Source: Bacillus sp. NTK034 (GTDB lineage Bacteria; Bacillota; Bacilli; Bacillales; Cytobacillaceae). Taken from it: DNA of 64,000 bases. The translations under genes and the position numbers were made by a program. The DNA lies in contig NZ_JAFKOJ010000005.1 in NCBI RefSeq assembly GCF_017303275.1, positions 248,001 to 312,000 of the forward strand, given 5' to 3'. Below the pieces are notes generated by a model. That model searched no databases. It saw only the letters and a program-made list of their open reading frames with translations, and was not told the DNA's origin. This document shows positions 51,001-58,885 of this stretch, piece after piece (the first letter of the stretch is position 1; each line of letters starts with the position of its first letter).

Positions 51001-51846
51001 TCAATTACTTTGTTTAAACGTGTCTCCGCCTTTGATGGTTCCGTTTTGGAAGCCTTTGTAGAACCATGACTTTCTCTGCTCTGACGTTCCATGAGTAAAG
51101 CTTTCCGGCACCACATAGCCCTGAGCCCGTTTTTGAAGGGTGTCGTCCCCTACTGCCGTTGCAGCATTCAGGGCTTCTTCCAGATCGCCTTCCTCTAAAT
51201 ATCCCATTCCCTGGGCATGGTGGGCCCAAACGCCTGAATAATAGTCGGCCTGCAATTCAAAGCGGACAAGATACTGATTAAACTTTTCTTCACTCATACT
51301 CTGGCGGAGAGGCATGATTTCCTCAGTGGTTCCAAGCAGCGTCTGCACATGGTGCCCCACCTCATGGGCTATGACATAGGCCATGGCAAAATCGCCGGGA
51401 GCCTGGAATTTCCTTTGCAGCTCTTCGTAAAAGCTTAAATCAATATACAATTTTTGGTCGCCTGGACAATAGAAAGGCCCTACTGAAGAGGACGCTGCCC
51501 CGCATGCAGACTGTACGCTGCCTGAGTATAAAACAAGGGTCGGCTCCTCATATTGCAGCCCCTGTTCTTCGAATATTTCCGTCCAGACTTCTTCTGTATC
51601 AGCCAGCACAACAGAGACAAAGTCAGCAAGCTCTTTTTCCTGCTCTGATTCTTCATATGGCACAACTGTTCCGGAGTCTGTTCCGGCCATATTGCCTAAA
51701 AGCTCGCCCGGATCACCGCCGAGGAAGGTAAATAACAATACAATAATAATTCCGCCGAGGCCGCCGCCGATCAGGGTTTTCCCCCCTCCGCCCATGCCTC
51801 TCCGGTCTTCAACATTAGAACTCGCTCTTCTGCCTTTCCACTTCAT
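51001..51846 (-). CDS. neutral zinc metallopeptidase (YpfJ family)
   Basis: A 281-residue protein anchored by an N-terminal membrane helix (about 24-42) with the catalytic part outside. The zinc motif is AYVIAHEVGHHVQTLLG (HEVGH near 163-167), followed by the family block FELQADYYSGVWAHHA. Paired cysteines in SACGAAS and FYCPGDQ probably form a disulfide, fitting an extracellular site. The N-terminal head is Arg/Gly-rich (GRRASSNVEDRRGMGGGG). AGGAGG before ATG. Substrate unknown. Confidence 0.87.
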   Translation of the reverse strand: MKWKGRRASSNVEDRRGMGGGGKTLIGGGLGGIIIVLLFTFLGGDPGELLGNMAGTDSGTVVPYEESEQEKELADFVSVVLADTEEVWTEIFEEQGLQYEEPTLVLYSGSVQSACGAASSSVGPFYCPGDQKLYIDLSFYEELQRKFQAPGDFAMAYVIAHEVGHHVQTLLGTTEEIMPLRQSMSEEKFNQYLVRFELQADYYSGVWAHHAQGMGYLEEGDLEEALNAATAVGDDTLQKRAQGYVVPESFTHGTSEQRKSWFYKGFQNGTIKGGDTFKQSN

Positions 51847-51935
51847 GTTTCAGCCTCCTAATGTAACGCCTTTTATCATTCATTTGATTAGTGTATACCC
51901 GAATGGAGGGGATTTATTAACTTAGCAGAAGTAAA

Positions 51936-51966
51936 AAAAGGTGCCTGCTGCGAACAGGCACCTTTA
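51936..51966 (-). terminator. terminator of the FAD oxidoreductase gene
   Basis: AAAGGTGCCTG and CAGGCACCTTT stem; on the minus strand followed by TTTTTT. Confidence 0.8.
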
Positions 51967-51973
51967 TCTCGTA

Positions 51974-53092
51974 TTATTTTTCTATCGCGCCAGCAGGATC
52001 ATAGAGGCTCAGGTCAATATCCACCTCTTGCCCGAGAGCAATCTTGGCCAGCTGGGCGCCAAGAAAGGGCCCTGCGGTCAGCCCTGAGGCTCCAAGTCCA
52101 TTTGCTATGTAAAGACCCTTAACACCCGGAATTTTGCCTATAATGGGCAAGAAGCCTGGTGTATAGGGACGGAAGCCCACCCGTGCTTCTGCGAACGTAC
52201 CATCAGCCAATCCCGGTGCTATAGTTAACGCTTTCTCAAAAATTTCATTCAAGCCGCCTGCAGTTACTCTTATATCGTAGCCCATATCATCCTCATGGGT
52301 GGCACCAACAACGATGCGGCCGTCTTCAAAAGCCAGAATGTATTGATTGTTTGGCGGCATTACAACCGGCCAGGTGCCCGTATCCTCCCCTTCAAGCTGA
52401 AGATGGACAATCTGGGCTTTTTGCGGCTTCACATCCAATTGAATACCAAGCGGCTTTAAAAGCTCACCAGCCCACGCTCCAGCCGCTGCAATCACACTAT
52501 CCGCTTCATATCGCTCTCCGCCGGCCTTTACAGCCGTGACCCTGTCACCTTGGCACAAAAGTTCAGCAGAGCCATGAACCAATACAGCACCATGCTTTTC
52601 AGCCGCCCGCAGCAGGGCGTCCCTTAGTTCCCGGCCGTTGACGCGCGCCGCACCGCTTACATGAACCGAGGCATATTCCTTCGATAGTGGCGGGAAAATC
52701 TCCAATGTCTGATCTTGGGATAATGGTGTAATCTCTCCCATTTCTGGTGCATCGCCGCGCCTTTTTACAGCACGTTCTTCCATTTTCTCAAGCTTTACAG
52801 GGTCGGTATGGAGGCTGACGGCTCCTACTTTCTGATAACCCGTCTCTGTCTCTCCGTCCTTTTCAAGCTCCCGGATGAGTGTTTGATAATAGGCCGCTCC
52901 CCCTCTGGCCAGCGCGTACCACGCCTTATTCCGCCGCTGTGTCAGCCATGGGCAGATAATACCGGCCGCTGCGTCTGTTGCCTGCCCCGGGTCTTTGCGG
53001 TCAATAACGGTGACATTTGCACCTGCCTTAGCCAAATGGTAGGCTGCAGAAGCCCCCAGTATTCCTGCACCAATGATGATATGACTTTTCAT
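51974..53092 (-). CDS. FAD-dependent amino-acid oxidase/dehydrogenase family protein (DAO fold)
   Basis: A 372-residue flavoenzyme of the DadA/glycine oxidase group. N-terminal FAD motif IIIGAGILGASAAYHLAKAG, then the substrate domain, and a C-terminal block RVGFRPYTPGFLPIIGKIPGVKGLYIANGLGASGLTAGP. It should oxidise a D-amino acid, N-methyl amino acid or related imino acid; the exact substrate cannot be read from sequence. AAAGGAG before ATG. No ThiO neighbours (thiazole genes) are present, so a thiamine role is not supported. Confidence 0.83.
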   Translation of the reverse strand: MKSHIIIGAGILGASAAYHLAKAGANVTVIDRKDPGQATDAAAGIICPWLTQRRNKAWYALARGGAAYYQTLIRELEKDGETETGYQKVGAVSLHTDPVKLEKMEERAVKRRGDAPEMGEITPLSQDQTLEIFPPLSKEYASVHVSGAARVNGRELRDALLRAAEKHGAVLVHGSAELLCQGDRVTAVKAGGERYEADSVIAAAGAWAGELLKPLGIQLDVKPQKAQIVHLQLEGEDTGTWPVVMPPNNQYILAFEDGRIVVGATHEDDMGYDIRVTAGGLNEIFEKALTIAPGLADGTFAEARVGFRPYTPGFLPIIGKIPGVKGLYIANGLGASGLTAGPFLGAQLAKIALGQEVDIDLSLYDPAGAIEK

Positions 53093-53203
53093 AATGACTC
53101 CTTTTCGCGAACTTGTTTGCCACTTATTTTACAAGAGTTTGGGGCAGGGCACAATTTTGCTCCTTGTCAGCTAGTTTGACTCATTTTCACGGTATGGTGC
53201 AGG

Positions 53204-53336
53204 AAAGCCGGTATGGCGCAAAGTGACCGATAAAATGAAAATCTGACCGATATCCTTGATTAAGTAACCGATAAAATGAATTTTTGACCAATATCTACCA
53301 TGAAGTGGCCGATATATTCTATTTCCGGCTGATATC
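53204..53336. repeat. tandem array, unit TGACCGATA, 20/21-bp period
   Basis: Units start at 53224, 53244, 53265 (TAACCGATA), 53285 (TGACCAATA), 53306 (TGGCCGATA) and 53326 (CGGCTGATA): spacings 20, 21, 20, 21, 20. A weaker unit (AAGCCGGTA) lies at 53204. It takes up most of the 343-bp gap between two minus-strand genes. Confidence 0.85.
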
Positions 53337-53395
53337 CCCCTCGCAGCAGTCTGATACAGCCGCCTTTCCTGGCCCAACACCCCAATACATACAAA

Positions 53396-53432
53396 AAAAC
53401 TGCATGACAGGCATAAAACCCATCATGCAGCT
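53396..53432 (-). terminator. terminator of the SASP-like gene
   Basis: CTGCATGA and TCATGCAG arms pair with an internal mismatch region; on the minus strand followed by TTTTTTTG. Confidence 0.65.
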
Positions 53433-53435
53433 CCA

Positions 53436-53627
53436 TTAAAACGGCTTATTCGGTTCATAGGTCGGCTGATGGTTTTGAGCCTGATACTGCTGGCTTTTGG
53501 CTGCCGCATCCTGAACGTTTTCTTCAAGAGCAAATTCTGTGTCCATTCCTTTTTTGAATTGATCCGCCTGGTTTTGGGCGGTTACAATCTGCTGTTCTTC
53601 TGTTACTTTATTCGGCTGCTTTGGCAT
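53436..53627 (-). CDS. gamma-type small acid-soluble spore protein (SspE-like)
   Basis: A 63-residue, Gln/Asn/Lys-rich protein with no hydrophobic core. The segment FKKGMDTEFALEENVQDAAAKSQQYQAQN resembles one repeat of SspE (GQFGTEFASET...). Gamma-type SASPs are amino acid stores degraded by GPR at germination. The usual FASE cleavage site reads FALE here. The ATG at 53627 has AAGGAG 8 nt upstream; a GTG directly before it is less likely. Assignment rests on composition and one motif. Confidence 0.6.
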   Translation of the reverse strand: MPKQPNKVTEEQQIVTAQNQADQFKKGMDTEFALEENVQDAAAKSQQYQAQNHQPTYEPNKPF

Positions 53628-53695
53628 CACTATCTCTCCTTTATTTTAGAAGTATAGATATAGATTTTCCAAAGCTTCAGGCACTATTCATCTTT

Positions 53696-54673
53696 TTACA
53701 GGTCCACCTTTGTTCCGATGCCTTCAAGTATAGCTTTTTCATAAACGGCGGCAGCTGCAGCGAGGTCAAAGTAGGCAATGCCGACTGATTTGAAAAAGGT
53801 AATCTCTTCATCGTTTTCTCTGCCTGCGATCATTCCGGCTGATAATTGCCCGATTTCGCCATGAAGGTCCGAAAAGCTCCAGATGCCTTCGGCGGCAGGA
53901 ATAATAAAATCACCTGCTTCATCTTTGATTCCTTCCAGGGTGTCTGCGACGATTTTAGAGCTTCTCAGCAGCGTTTCTGCGTCGACTTCCTGCATATGCG
54001 GAAGATAAGAGCCTACCCCGTTAATATGCGTACCCGGACGGAGAGCCTTGCCGGAGAATACCGGCTTTTCCGAGCGGGTGCTGCAGATGACAATATCCGC
54101 CCTGGAAACAGCTTCATCTGCATTTTCCATGATGGTCATCTCACCTTTAAATTCATGAAATTTTTCAGCAAACTCATTAGCCTTTGCAGCCGTCCGGTTG
54201 TATAGGAAGATTTCTTCTATTTCGCGGACCTCCAATACGGCATTCAGCTGTTCTTCAGCCATTGCCCCGCAGCCAATCACGGCCACAGAACTTGCCGATT
54301 TTTTTGCCAGATGCTTGGTGGCAATGCCGCTCACTGCCCCGGTCCGGAGTCTTGTCAGGTAAGAGGCATTCATGCATGCCAGATGTTCCCCTGTTTCCGT
54401 ATCACTTAATAAAATGACTCCCTGAGTGGTCTTTTTGCCGATCTCAGGGTTCTCCGGAAAGATGGTGACCACCTTCACAGCCGTTTTTCCGATTGGCGGC
54501 ATGGCGCTCGGCATATAAAGGGCAGAGGCCTGTCTCTCCGGAAAGTCCAGGACGGTTCTATGGGGATTCCGGATTTTCCCCTCCAGATTATGAACCAGGG
54601 CATTTTCCAAATCTTTAATGGCTGATTCCATCGTATAGATGGATTTGATTTCTTTTTCAGATAATAAAAGCAT
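53696..54673 (-). CDS. ornithine cyclodeaminase / mu-crystallin family protein
   Basis: A 325-residue NAD(P)-dependent enzyme. N-terminal [23 protein letters not shown], conserved [10 protein letters not shown] and [19 protein letters not shown], then the Rossmann loop [13 protein letters not shown] and [18 protein letters not shown]. Family members act as ornithine cyclodeaminase, ketimine reductase or amino acid dehydrogenases (SbnB-like); substrate undecided. The ATG at 54673 with AAAGGT lies 13 bp after the upstream MFS gene, so the pair forms an operon. Confidence 0.85.
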   Translation of the reverse strand: MLLLSEKEIKSIYTMESAIKDLENALVHNLEGKIRNPHRTVLDFPERQASALYMPSAMPPIGKTAVKVVTIFPENPEIGKKTTQGVILLSDTETGEHLACMNASYLTRLRTGAVSGIATKHLAKKSASSVAVIGCGAMAEEQLNAVLEVREIEEIFLYNRTAAKANEFAEKFHEFKGEMTIMENADEAVSRADIVICSTRSEKPVFSGKALRPGTHINGVGSYLPHMQEVDAETLLRSSKIVADTLEGIKDEAGDFIIPAAEGIWSFSDLHGEIGQLSAGMIAGRENDEEITFFKSVGIAYFDLAAAAAVYEKAILEGIGTKVDL

Positions 54674-54686
54674 GAACTCTACCTTT

Positions 54687-56021
54687 CTAAGCTTTTTGAT
54701 CGGTTTGTCCGAGGCCCGTATGGAATGAATTATCTCCTGGCAGATCAGAATCAAGGTCCTGATTGCTTCGGTCACGGACTGATGCAATTGCAATCAAAGA
54801 GATGGCGGCTGCAAGCATGATGTATAACGCTACAGGAACATAGGAATTGTCATATGCATTCAGCAGGGCAGTTGCAACGAGAGGGGCAGTTCCTCCCGCC
54901 AGAGCGGCCCCAATTTGATAGCCCAGCGTGATGCCGGTATAGCGTACGTTCGACTTAAATATTTCAGAAAACATCGTCCCAAGTACAGCGGTGATGGGAG
55001 CCCAGATGATGCCGAGACCCAATATTGTAGCCACAACCAATAGAACTGCTGAACCCTGGTGAAGCAGCCAGAAGTATGGAAAGGCATAAAGCATCATCAG
55101 GACCGTTCCGCCCACATACAGCTTTTTCCGGCCAATTTTATCAGACAATTTCCCCATGATCGGGATTAGAATAGTAGTAATAATTGTTGCAATTGTAACG
55201 GCATTCAGAGTAACCGTGCGCGAGAAACCAAGCTGTGTTGTCGCATAGGAAACAATAAATGTTCCGAAGATATAAAATGGAGCTGTCTCCACCACTTTTG
55301 CTCCGACAGCAATCAATACTTCCTTCCAATGGCTTCGCATCGTTTCCACAAACGGAATCTTGGCGATTTCACCTTTCTCCTGAGCCTTTTTAAAGGATGG
55401 TGTTTCATCAATGCCTTTTCTAATCCATAAGCCAAAAAAGACAAGCAGGGCACTTAGAATGAACGGGACACGCCATCCCCATGATAAAAAGGCTTCTTCA
55501 GGCAATAAAGTCATGATGGATAAGGCAAGCGTTCCAAGGAGCATTCCAATTGTGACACCCATTTGTGGAATACTGCCAAAGAAGCCGCGCCGATTTTTTG
55601 GGGCATACTCAACAGCAAGCAGAAGCGCGCCGCCCCATTCTCCTCCGAGGCCGATACCTTGTATTAAGCGTAAGAGAATCAGCAGGATCGGTGCTGCCGC
55701 GCCTATATTATCATAGGTAGGCAAAAAGCCCATAAGGACTGTTGCACCGCCCATGAGGGACAGTGTGAGCACAAGGGTTTTCTTTCTGCCGATTTTATCG
55801 CCGATGTGGCTGAAAATAACGCCACCAAGCGGACGGATGAAGAAAGCAAGTGCGAAAGAGGCATACGCCAGCATCAAACCGACAGCCGGGTCATCGCTAT
55901 GAAAAAACATTTGATTAAATACAAGTGCAGCAACCGTCCCATACAAAAAGTAATCAAACCATTCGATGGAACTTCCGATCAGGCTTGCAATCAGCACTTT
56001 CTTTTCTAATTTCTTTTCCAT
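54687..56021 (-). CDS. MFS transporter, metabolite:proton symporter (MHS) family
   Basis: A 444-residue carrier with 12 membrane segments of the KgtP/ProP type. The first helix reads LIASLIGSSIEWFDYFLYGTVAALVF, loop 2-3 is GDKIGRKKTLV, and GLGGEWGGALLLAVEYAPKNRRGFFGSIPQMG is the MHS block. Likely substrates are organic acids, proline or betaine; the cyclodeaminase gene that follows suggests an amino acid or its imino form, as inference. The ATG at 56021 has GAGGGGG and is preferred to 56066. Confidence 0.87.
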   Translation of the reverse strand: MEKKLEKKVLIASLIGSSIEWFDYFLYGTVAALVFNQMFFHSDDPAVGLMLAYASFALAFFIRPLGGVIFSHIGDKIGRKKTLVLTLSLMGGATVLMGFLPTYDNIGAAAPILLILLRLIQGIGLGGEWGGALLLAVEYAPKNRRGFFGSIPQMGVTIGMLLGTLALSIMTLLPEEAFLSWGWRVPFILSALLVFFGLWIRKGIDETPSFKKAQEKGEIAKIPFVETMRSHWKEVLIAVGAKVVETAPFYIFGTFIVSYATTQLGFSRTVTLNAVTIATIITTILIPIMGKLSDKIGRKKLYVGGTVLMMLYAFPYFWLLHQGSAVLLVVATILGLGIIWAPITAVLGTMFSEIFKSNVRYTGITLGYQIGAALAGGTAPLVATALLNAYDNSYVPVALYIMLAAAISLIAIASVRDRSNQDLDSDLPGDNSFHTGLGQTDQKA

Positions 56022-56219
56022 ACCATTTCCCCCTCTCTTGACTGTAAAAATGTACAAGTTCATCATAGTTTATATTATTTTGATATTTCAATATATTTTT
56101 AAAATTGACTGATAAATAGAACTTATTTACCTGTTCAATCCCTAAGGTGAAAGTATGGGAATGTTTTTGTTATAATCATAATACTTAGATGGAATTTGAT
56201 CTTAACTGGAGTGAACACG

Positions 56220-57392
56220 TTGAATACAAAAAAAGCACTGCCTCTTTTATTCGCAGTTATGTTTCTTGTTATGGTGGGGTTTGGAATCATCATTCCTGTC
56301 ATCCCCTTTTATGCGGAAGAATTAGGGGCCTCACCTACTGAACTGGGCCTGTTAATGGCCGTTTATTCGCTGATGCAGCTGCTGTTTGCTCCTATGTGGG
56401 GGCGTGTTTCCGATAAAATCGGACGCAAACCGGTCATTATGATCGGCATTTTTGGCCTTGGCCTGTCTTTTTTCATGATGGCCTTATCCACTGAGCTTTG
56501 GATGCTGTTTGCTGCCAGAATCATCGGCGGCTTCCTGTCATCTGCCAATATGCCGACTGTCATGGCCTATGTAGCGGATATTACATCTGAAGAAGACCGC
56601 GGAAAAGGAATGGGGATCATTGGAGCTGCAGTGGGCTTGGGGTTTATTTTTGGGCCTGCAATCGGCGGCATCTTTTCCCGGGAAAGTTTGAACATTCCTT
56701 TTTACGCGGCAGGAACATCTTCGTTTATCACATTTTTCCTTGTCATGCTTGTGCTGAAAGAATCCCTTTCACCAGAGCAGCGCAGCCAGGGAACTGCTAA
56801 GCGTCCAGGTCTTTTAACAGCCTTAAGCGGGAACACTGGAATTTTATTTATCCTTCAGCTGTTTGTTTCGCTGTCACTGGCAGGCCTTGAAGCAACTTTT
56901 GCGTATTTTGCAGCTGACAAGGCAGGTCTTGGCACCGTGGAGCTTGGCTATATCTTTATGATCATGGGATTTGGAGGCGCCCTTGTACAGGGCGGTTTAG
57001 TAGGAAGAATGACGAAAAAGTACGGAGAAGGAGCTGTGATTCAGCTGAGAATTATCATCTCCGCCATTGGCTTTGGACTTATTCTCCTGGTTGACAGTTT
57101 TACCACAGCAGCGATTTTCTTAACAGTTTTCGGCATCGGAAACGGGTTTATCCGCCCAAGCGTGTCTTCCCTGCTGACAAAGACATCTCAGACTGGACAC
57201 GGCAGCACAACCGGCCTGCTTTCATCATTTGACTCCCTGGGACGCATTATCGGGCCTCCGCTGGGCGGCTGGCTTTTTACCATGAGCATCGGTGCCCCGT
57301 ACATCTCGGGAATCCTGCTTTCCGGAATGGCATTCGTGTTGTATCGTGTTTATTCATCCAAGGTAAACAGCACCCAGTCAATTACATCTTAA
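56220..57392 (+). CDS. MFS efflux transporter (drug:proton antiporter type)
   Basis: A 390-residue carrier with 12 membrane segments. The motif A loop is GRVSDKIGRKPVIMIG and motif C lies in GAAVGLGFIFGPAIGG, both typical of DHA1 drug antiporters. The start is TTG at 56220 behind TGGAGTG. It diverges from the MHS carrier and has a bidirectional terminator after it. Substrate unknown. Confidence 0.85.
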   Translation: MNTKKALPLLFAVMFLVMVGFGIIIPVIPFYAEELGASPTELGLLMAVYSLMQLLFAPMWGRVSDKIGRKPVIMIGIFGLGLSFFMMALSTELWMLFAARIIGGFLSSANMPTVMAYVADITSEEDRGKGMGIIGAAVGLGFIFGPAIGGIFSRESLNIPFYAAGTSSFITFFLVMLVLKESLSPEQRSQGTAKRPGLLTALSGNTGILFILQLFVSLSLAGLEATFAYFAADKAGLGTVELGYIFMIMGFGGALVQGGLVGRMTKKYGEGAVIQLRIIISAIGFGLILLVDSFTTAAIFLTVFGIGNGFIRPSVSSLLTKTSQTGHGSTTGLLSSFDSLGRIIGPPLGGWLFTMSIGAPYISGILLSGMAFVLYRVYSSKVNSTQSITS

Positions 57393-57397
57393 AAACA

Positions 57398-57428
57398 GAA
57401 AAGGAGGCCGCTCATGCCTCCTTTTTCT
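57398..57428. terminator. bidirectional terminator MFS/methyltransferase
   Basis: AAAAGGAGGC and GCCTCCTTTT form a perfect stem between converging genes. Confidence 0.8.
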
Positions 57429-58023
57429 ATTTCTGCAATATAGCCTGAATAACATGTCCCGTACCTGTATGGCCTTTTCCTTCTACTCTTTCCTGTTCGC
57501 CATAAAAGAAATGAAGGACTTTATAGCTCTTTATCCATTGGAGAAGATCTGCCGGATCATAAACCATATCAATACTTTTCGGTCCGCCTGTACCATAGCG
57601 GAGCTGATCCTCCGAATAGACTTCAAGCATGACGATTCCACCCGGCTTTACAACGGAAACGAGCTTATCGAAAACAGTCTTTTGATCCTTTTTCCGAAAA
57701 TGGCCGAAAACCATAATCGAAGCATCATACTCCCCAGATGGCACAGAATCATGAATGAGATCCTTCTGTCCTGTTTCGACTCTGACATGATGGCGTTCAG
57801 CCAGCTGCTGCGTTTTAATTAACCCGCTTTGTGTATAATCCCATGCGGTTACCTCATGCCCCTGCCTGGCAAGGAATACAGCATTTCGGCCCTCACCCTC
57901 GGCCAAAGCAGCAACTCGTTTATGCCCTTTAAGCCTCCATGTTTGCTCTCTGATAAATTCATTGGGCTCCTCGCCATATAAATATCCTTCTGCGGAGAAC
58001 TTTTCTTCCCATAGATTTGCCAA
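57427..58023 (-). CDS. class I SAM-dependent methyltransferase (TehB-like)
   Basis: A 198-residue methyltransferase. It opens LWEEKFSAEGYLYGEEPNEFI, followed by the SAM loop ALAEGEGRNAVFLARQGHEVTAWDYTQSGL, and the strand GGIVMLEVYSEDQ. This group resembles TehB and thiopurine-type enzymes acting on small toxic molecules; the acceptor is unknown. The TTG at 58023 has AAGGAG at good spacing; a GTG at 58032 overlaps that site. It diverges from the UGA-containing thioredoxin-like gene. Confidence 0.8.
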   Translation of the reverse strand: MANLWEEKFSAEGYLYGEEPNEFIREQTWRLKGHKRVAALAEGEGRNAVFLARQGHEVTAWDYTQSGLIKTQQLAERHHVRVETGQKDLIHDSVPSGEYDASIMVFGHFRKKDQKTVFDKLVSVVKPGGIVMLEVYSEDQLRYGTGGPKSIDMVYDPADLLQWIKSYKVLHFFYGEQERVEGKGHTGTGHVIQAILQK

Positions 58024-58078
58024 TATAACCACTCCTTCCTGTTAAGGTATTCTAGAAGTGGTTATGGAAATCCTATTG

Positions 58079-58084
58079 TATAAT
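58079..58084 (+). promoter_or_regulatory. -10 box upstream of the thioredoxin-like gene
   Basis: A perfect TATAAT lies 32 bp before the ATG at 58117. No good -35 box is seen at 17 bp. Confidence 0.45.
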
Positions 58085-58116
58085 GGAAAAAATGCCAGCA
58101 GTAGAGGTGGATGGAG

Positions 58117-58446
58117 ATGAAAGAGCTGACAGCGATGGAAGAGGTGCATCAGTTTATTCAGAACGCTGAGCTTGGCCTAATTTATGTGCTGACTGACAGC
58201 TGAAGCGTCTGTCATGGCCTGCTTCCTCAGGTTGAGGAAGTGTTGAAAGATTATCCCCGTATAGAAGCACGATTTGTGAATGCAGGCAAGGTCACTGAAA
58301 TAGCCGGGTACCTCATGGCTTTTACAGTGCCTGTGATTGCCTTATATCTTGATGGAAGAGAGGTTTTGAGGGAGGCGCGGTTCATACCGGTCGAGAGGCT
58401 GCGTGATGATTTAAAGAGGATCTATGAGGGTGTTTTTGATGTATAA
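58117..58446 (+). CDS. thioredoxin-like protein with in-frame UGA (candidate selenoprotein)
   Basis: If UGA at 58201-58203 is read as an amino acid, a 109-residue thioredoxin-fold protein results. Residues 1-28 form the first helix and strand (MKELTAMEEVHQFI...GLIYVLTDS), residue 29 is the UGA, and the motif reads U-S-V-C followed by HGLLPQVEEVLKDYP. A cis-Pro strand (FTVPVIALYLDGREVL) and a final helix complete the fold. Bacillus relatives, as I recall them, have CxVC here, so UGA replaces the first redox Cys. AGAGGTGG lies 6 nt before the ATG. The frame is intact over the remaining 80 codons. A hairpin follows the UGA (58220-58242). Alternatives are a recent nonsense mutation or a sequencing error; then this is a pseudogene. 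Confidence 0.6.
58220..58242 (+). promoter_or_regulatory. SECIS-like hairpin inside the thioredoxin-like gene
   Basis: CTTCCTCA (58222-58229) and TGAGGAAG (58233-58240) pair perfectly around the loop GGT; two G-U pairs extend the stem to ten. The loop starts 26 nt after the UGA and begins with G, as the bacterial SECIS model requires. The codons here also encode a conserved LPQVEEV, so chance is possible. Confidence 0.45.
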
Positions 58447-58448
58447 AG

Positions 58449-58485
58449 GAAGGACTGACGGTGCTTTTCCGCCGGTCCTTTTTGA
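58449..58485 (+). terminator. terminator of the thioredoxin-like gene
   Basis: AAGGACTGACGG and CCGCCGGTCCTT arms form an imperfect hairpin followed by TTTTG. Confidence 0.65.
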
Positions 58486-58885
58486 CTATTCAGCTGATGG
58501 TATTAGATAATCAGCATTGCATAATGAATAAGAATTCGATTGTTATAGGTAATAGATTTGCAGTAAATTAGAATATTATTATCTTCCCCTATTAAATAAC
58601 CCCAAATTTTATTGTCATAATTACCTACAAACACTCCCAATAATCCATCAATTTATCGAAACCTAATTCTTTTAGCCCAGATTTAATACTTAAATCGCCT
58701 TTTAATTTCCCCAATTAACAGAATGTTCTTTCTTCTTTATACTTTTCAATAGAAAGTCCTTTTAAACTATGAATCAAGTATTTAGGGAGGTTGGATCTTG
58801 ATTATTTTAAAGCAGTCAATAGGGGTGATTCCCCAGCTGCTTTAAGGGTGGAAGACTATATTTTTGAAGAGGAGAATGGGCACGA
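58486..58885. other. AT-rich region upstream of the S8 protease gene
   Basis: About 400 bp without a gene. 58500-58760 is clearly more AT-rich than its surroundings and holds no repeat or frame that I can support. The promoter of the protease gene probably lies in the last 150 bp. Confidence 0.5.

Noticed and set aside
58240..58446. A separate 68-codon gene starting at GTG 58240
   Set aside because: It is the C-terminal part of the UGA-containing thioredoxin-like gene; its supposed start lies in the middle of a helix and its upstream GAGGAAG belongs to the hairpin and to conserved codons.
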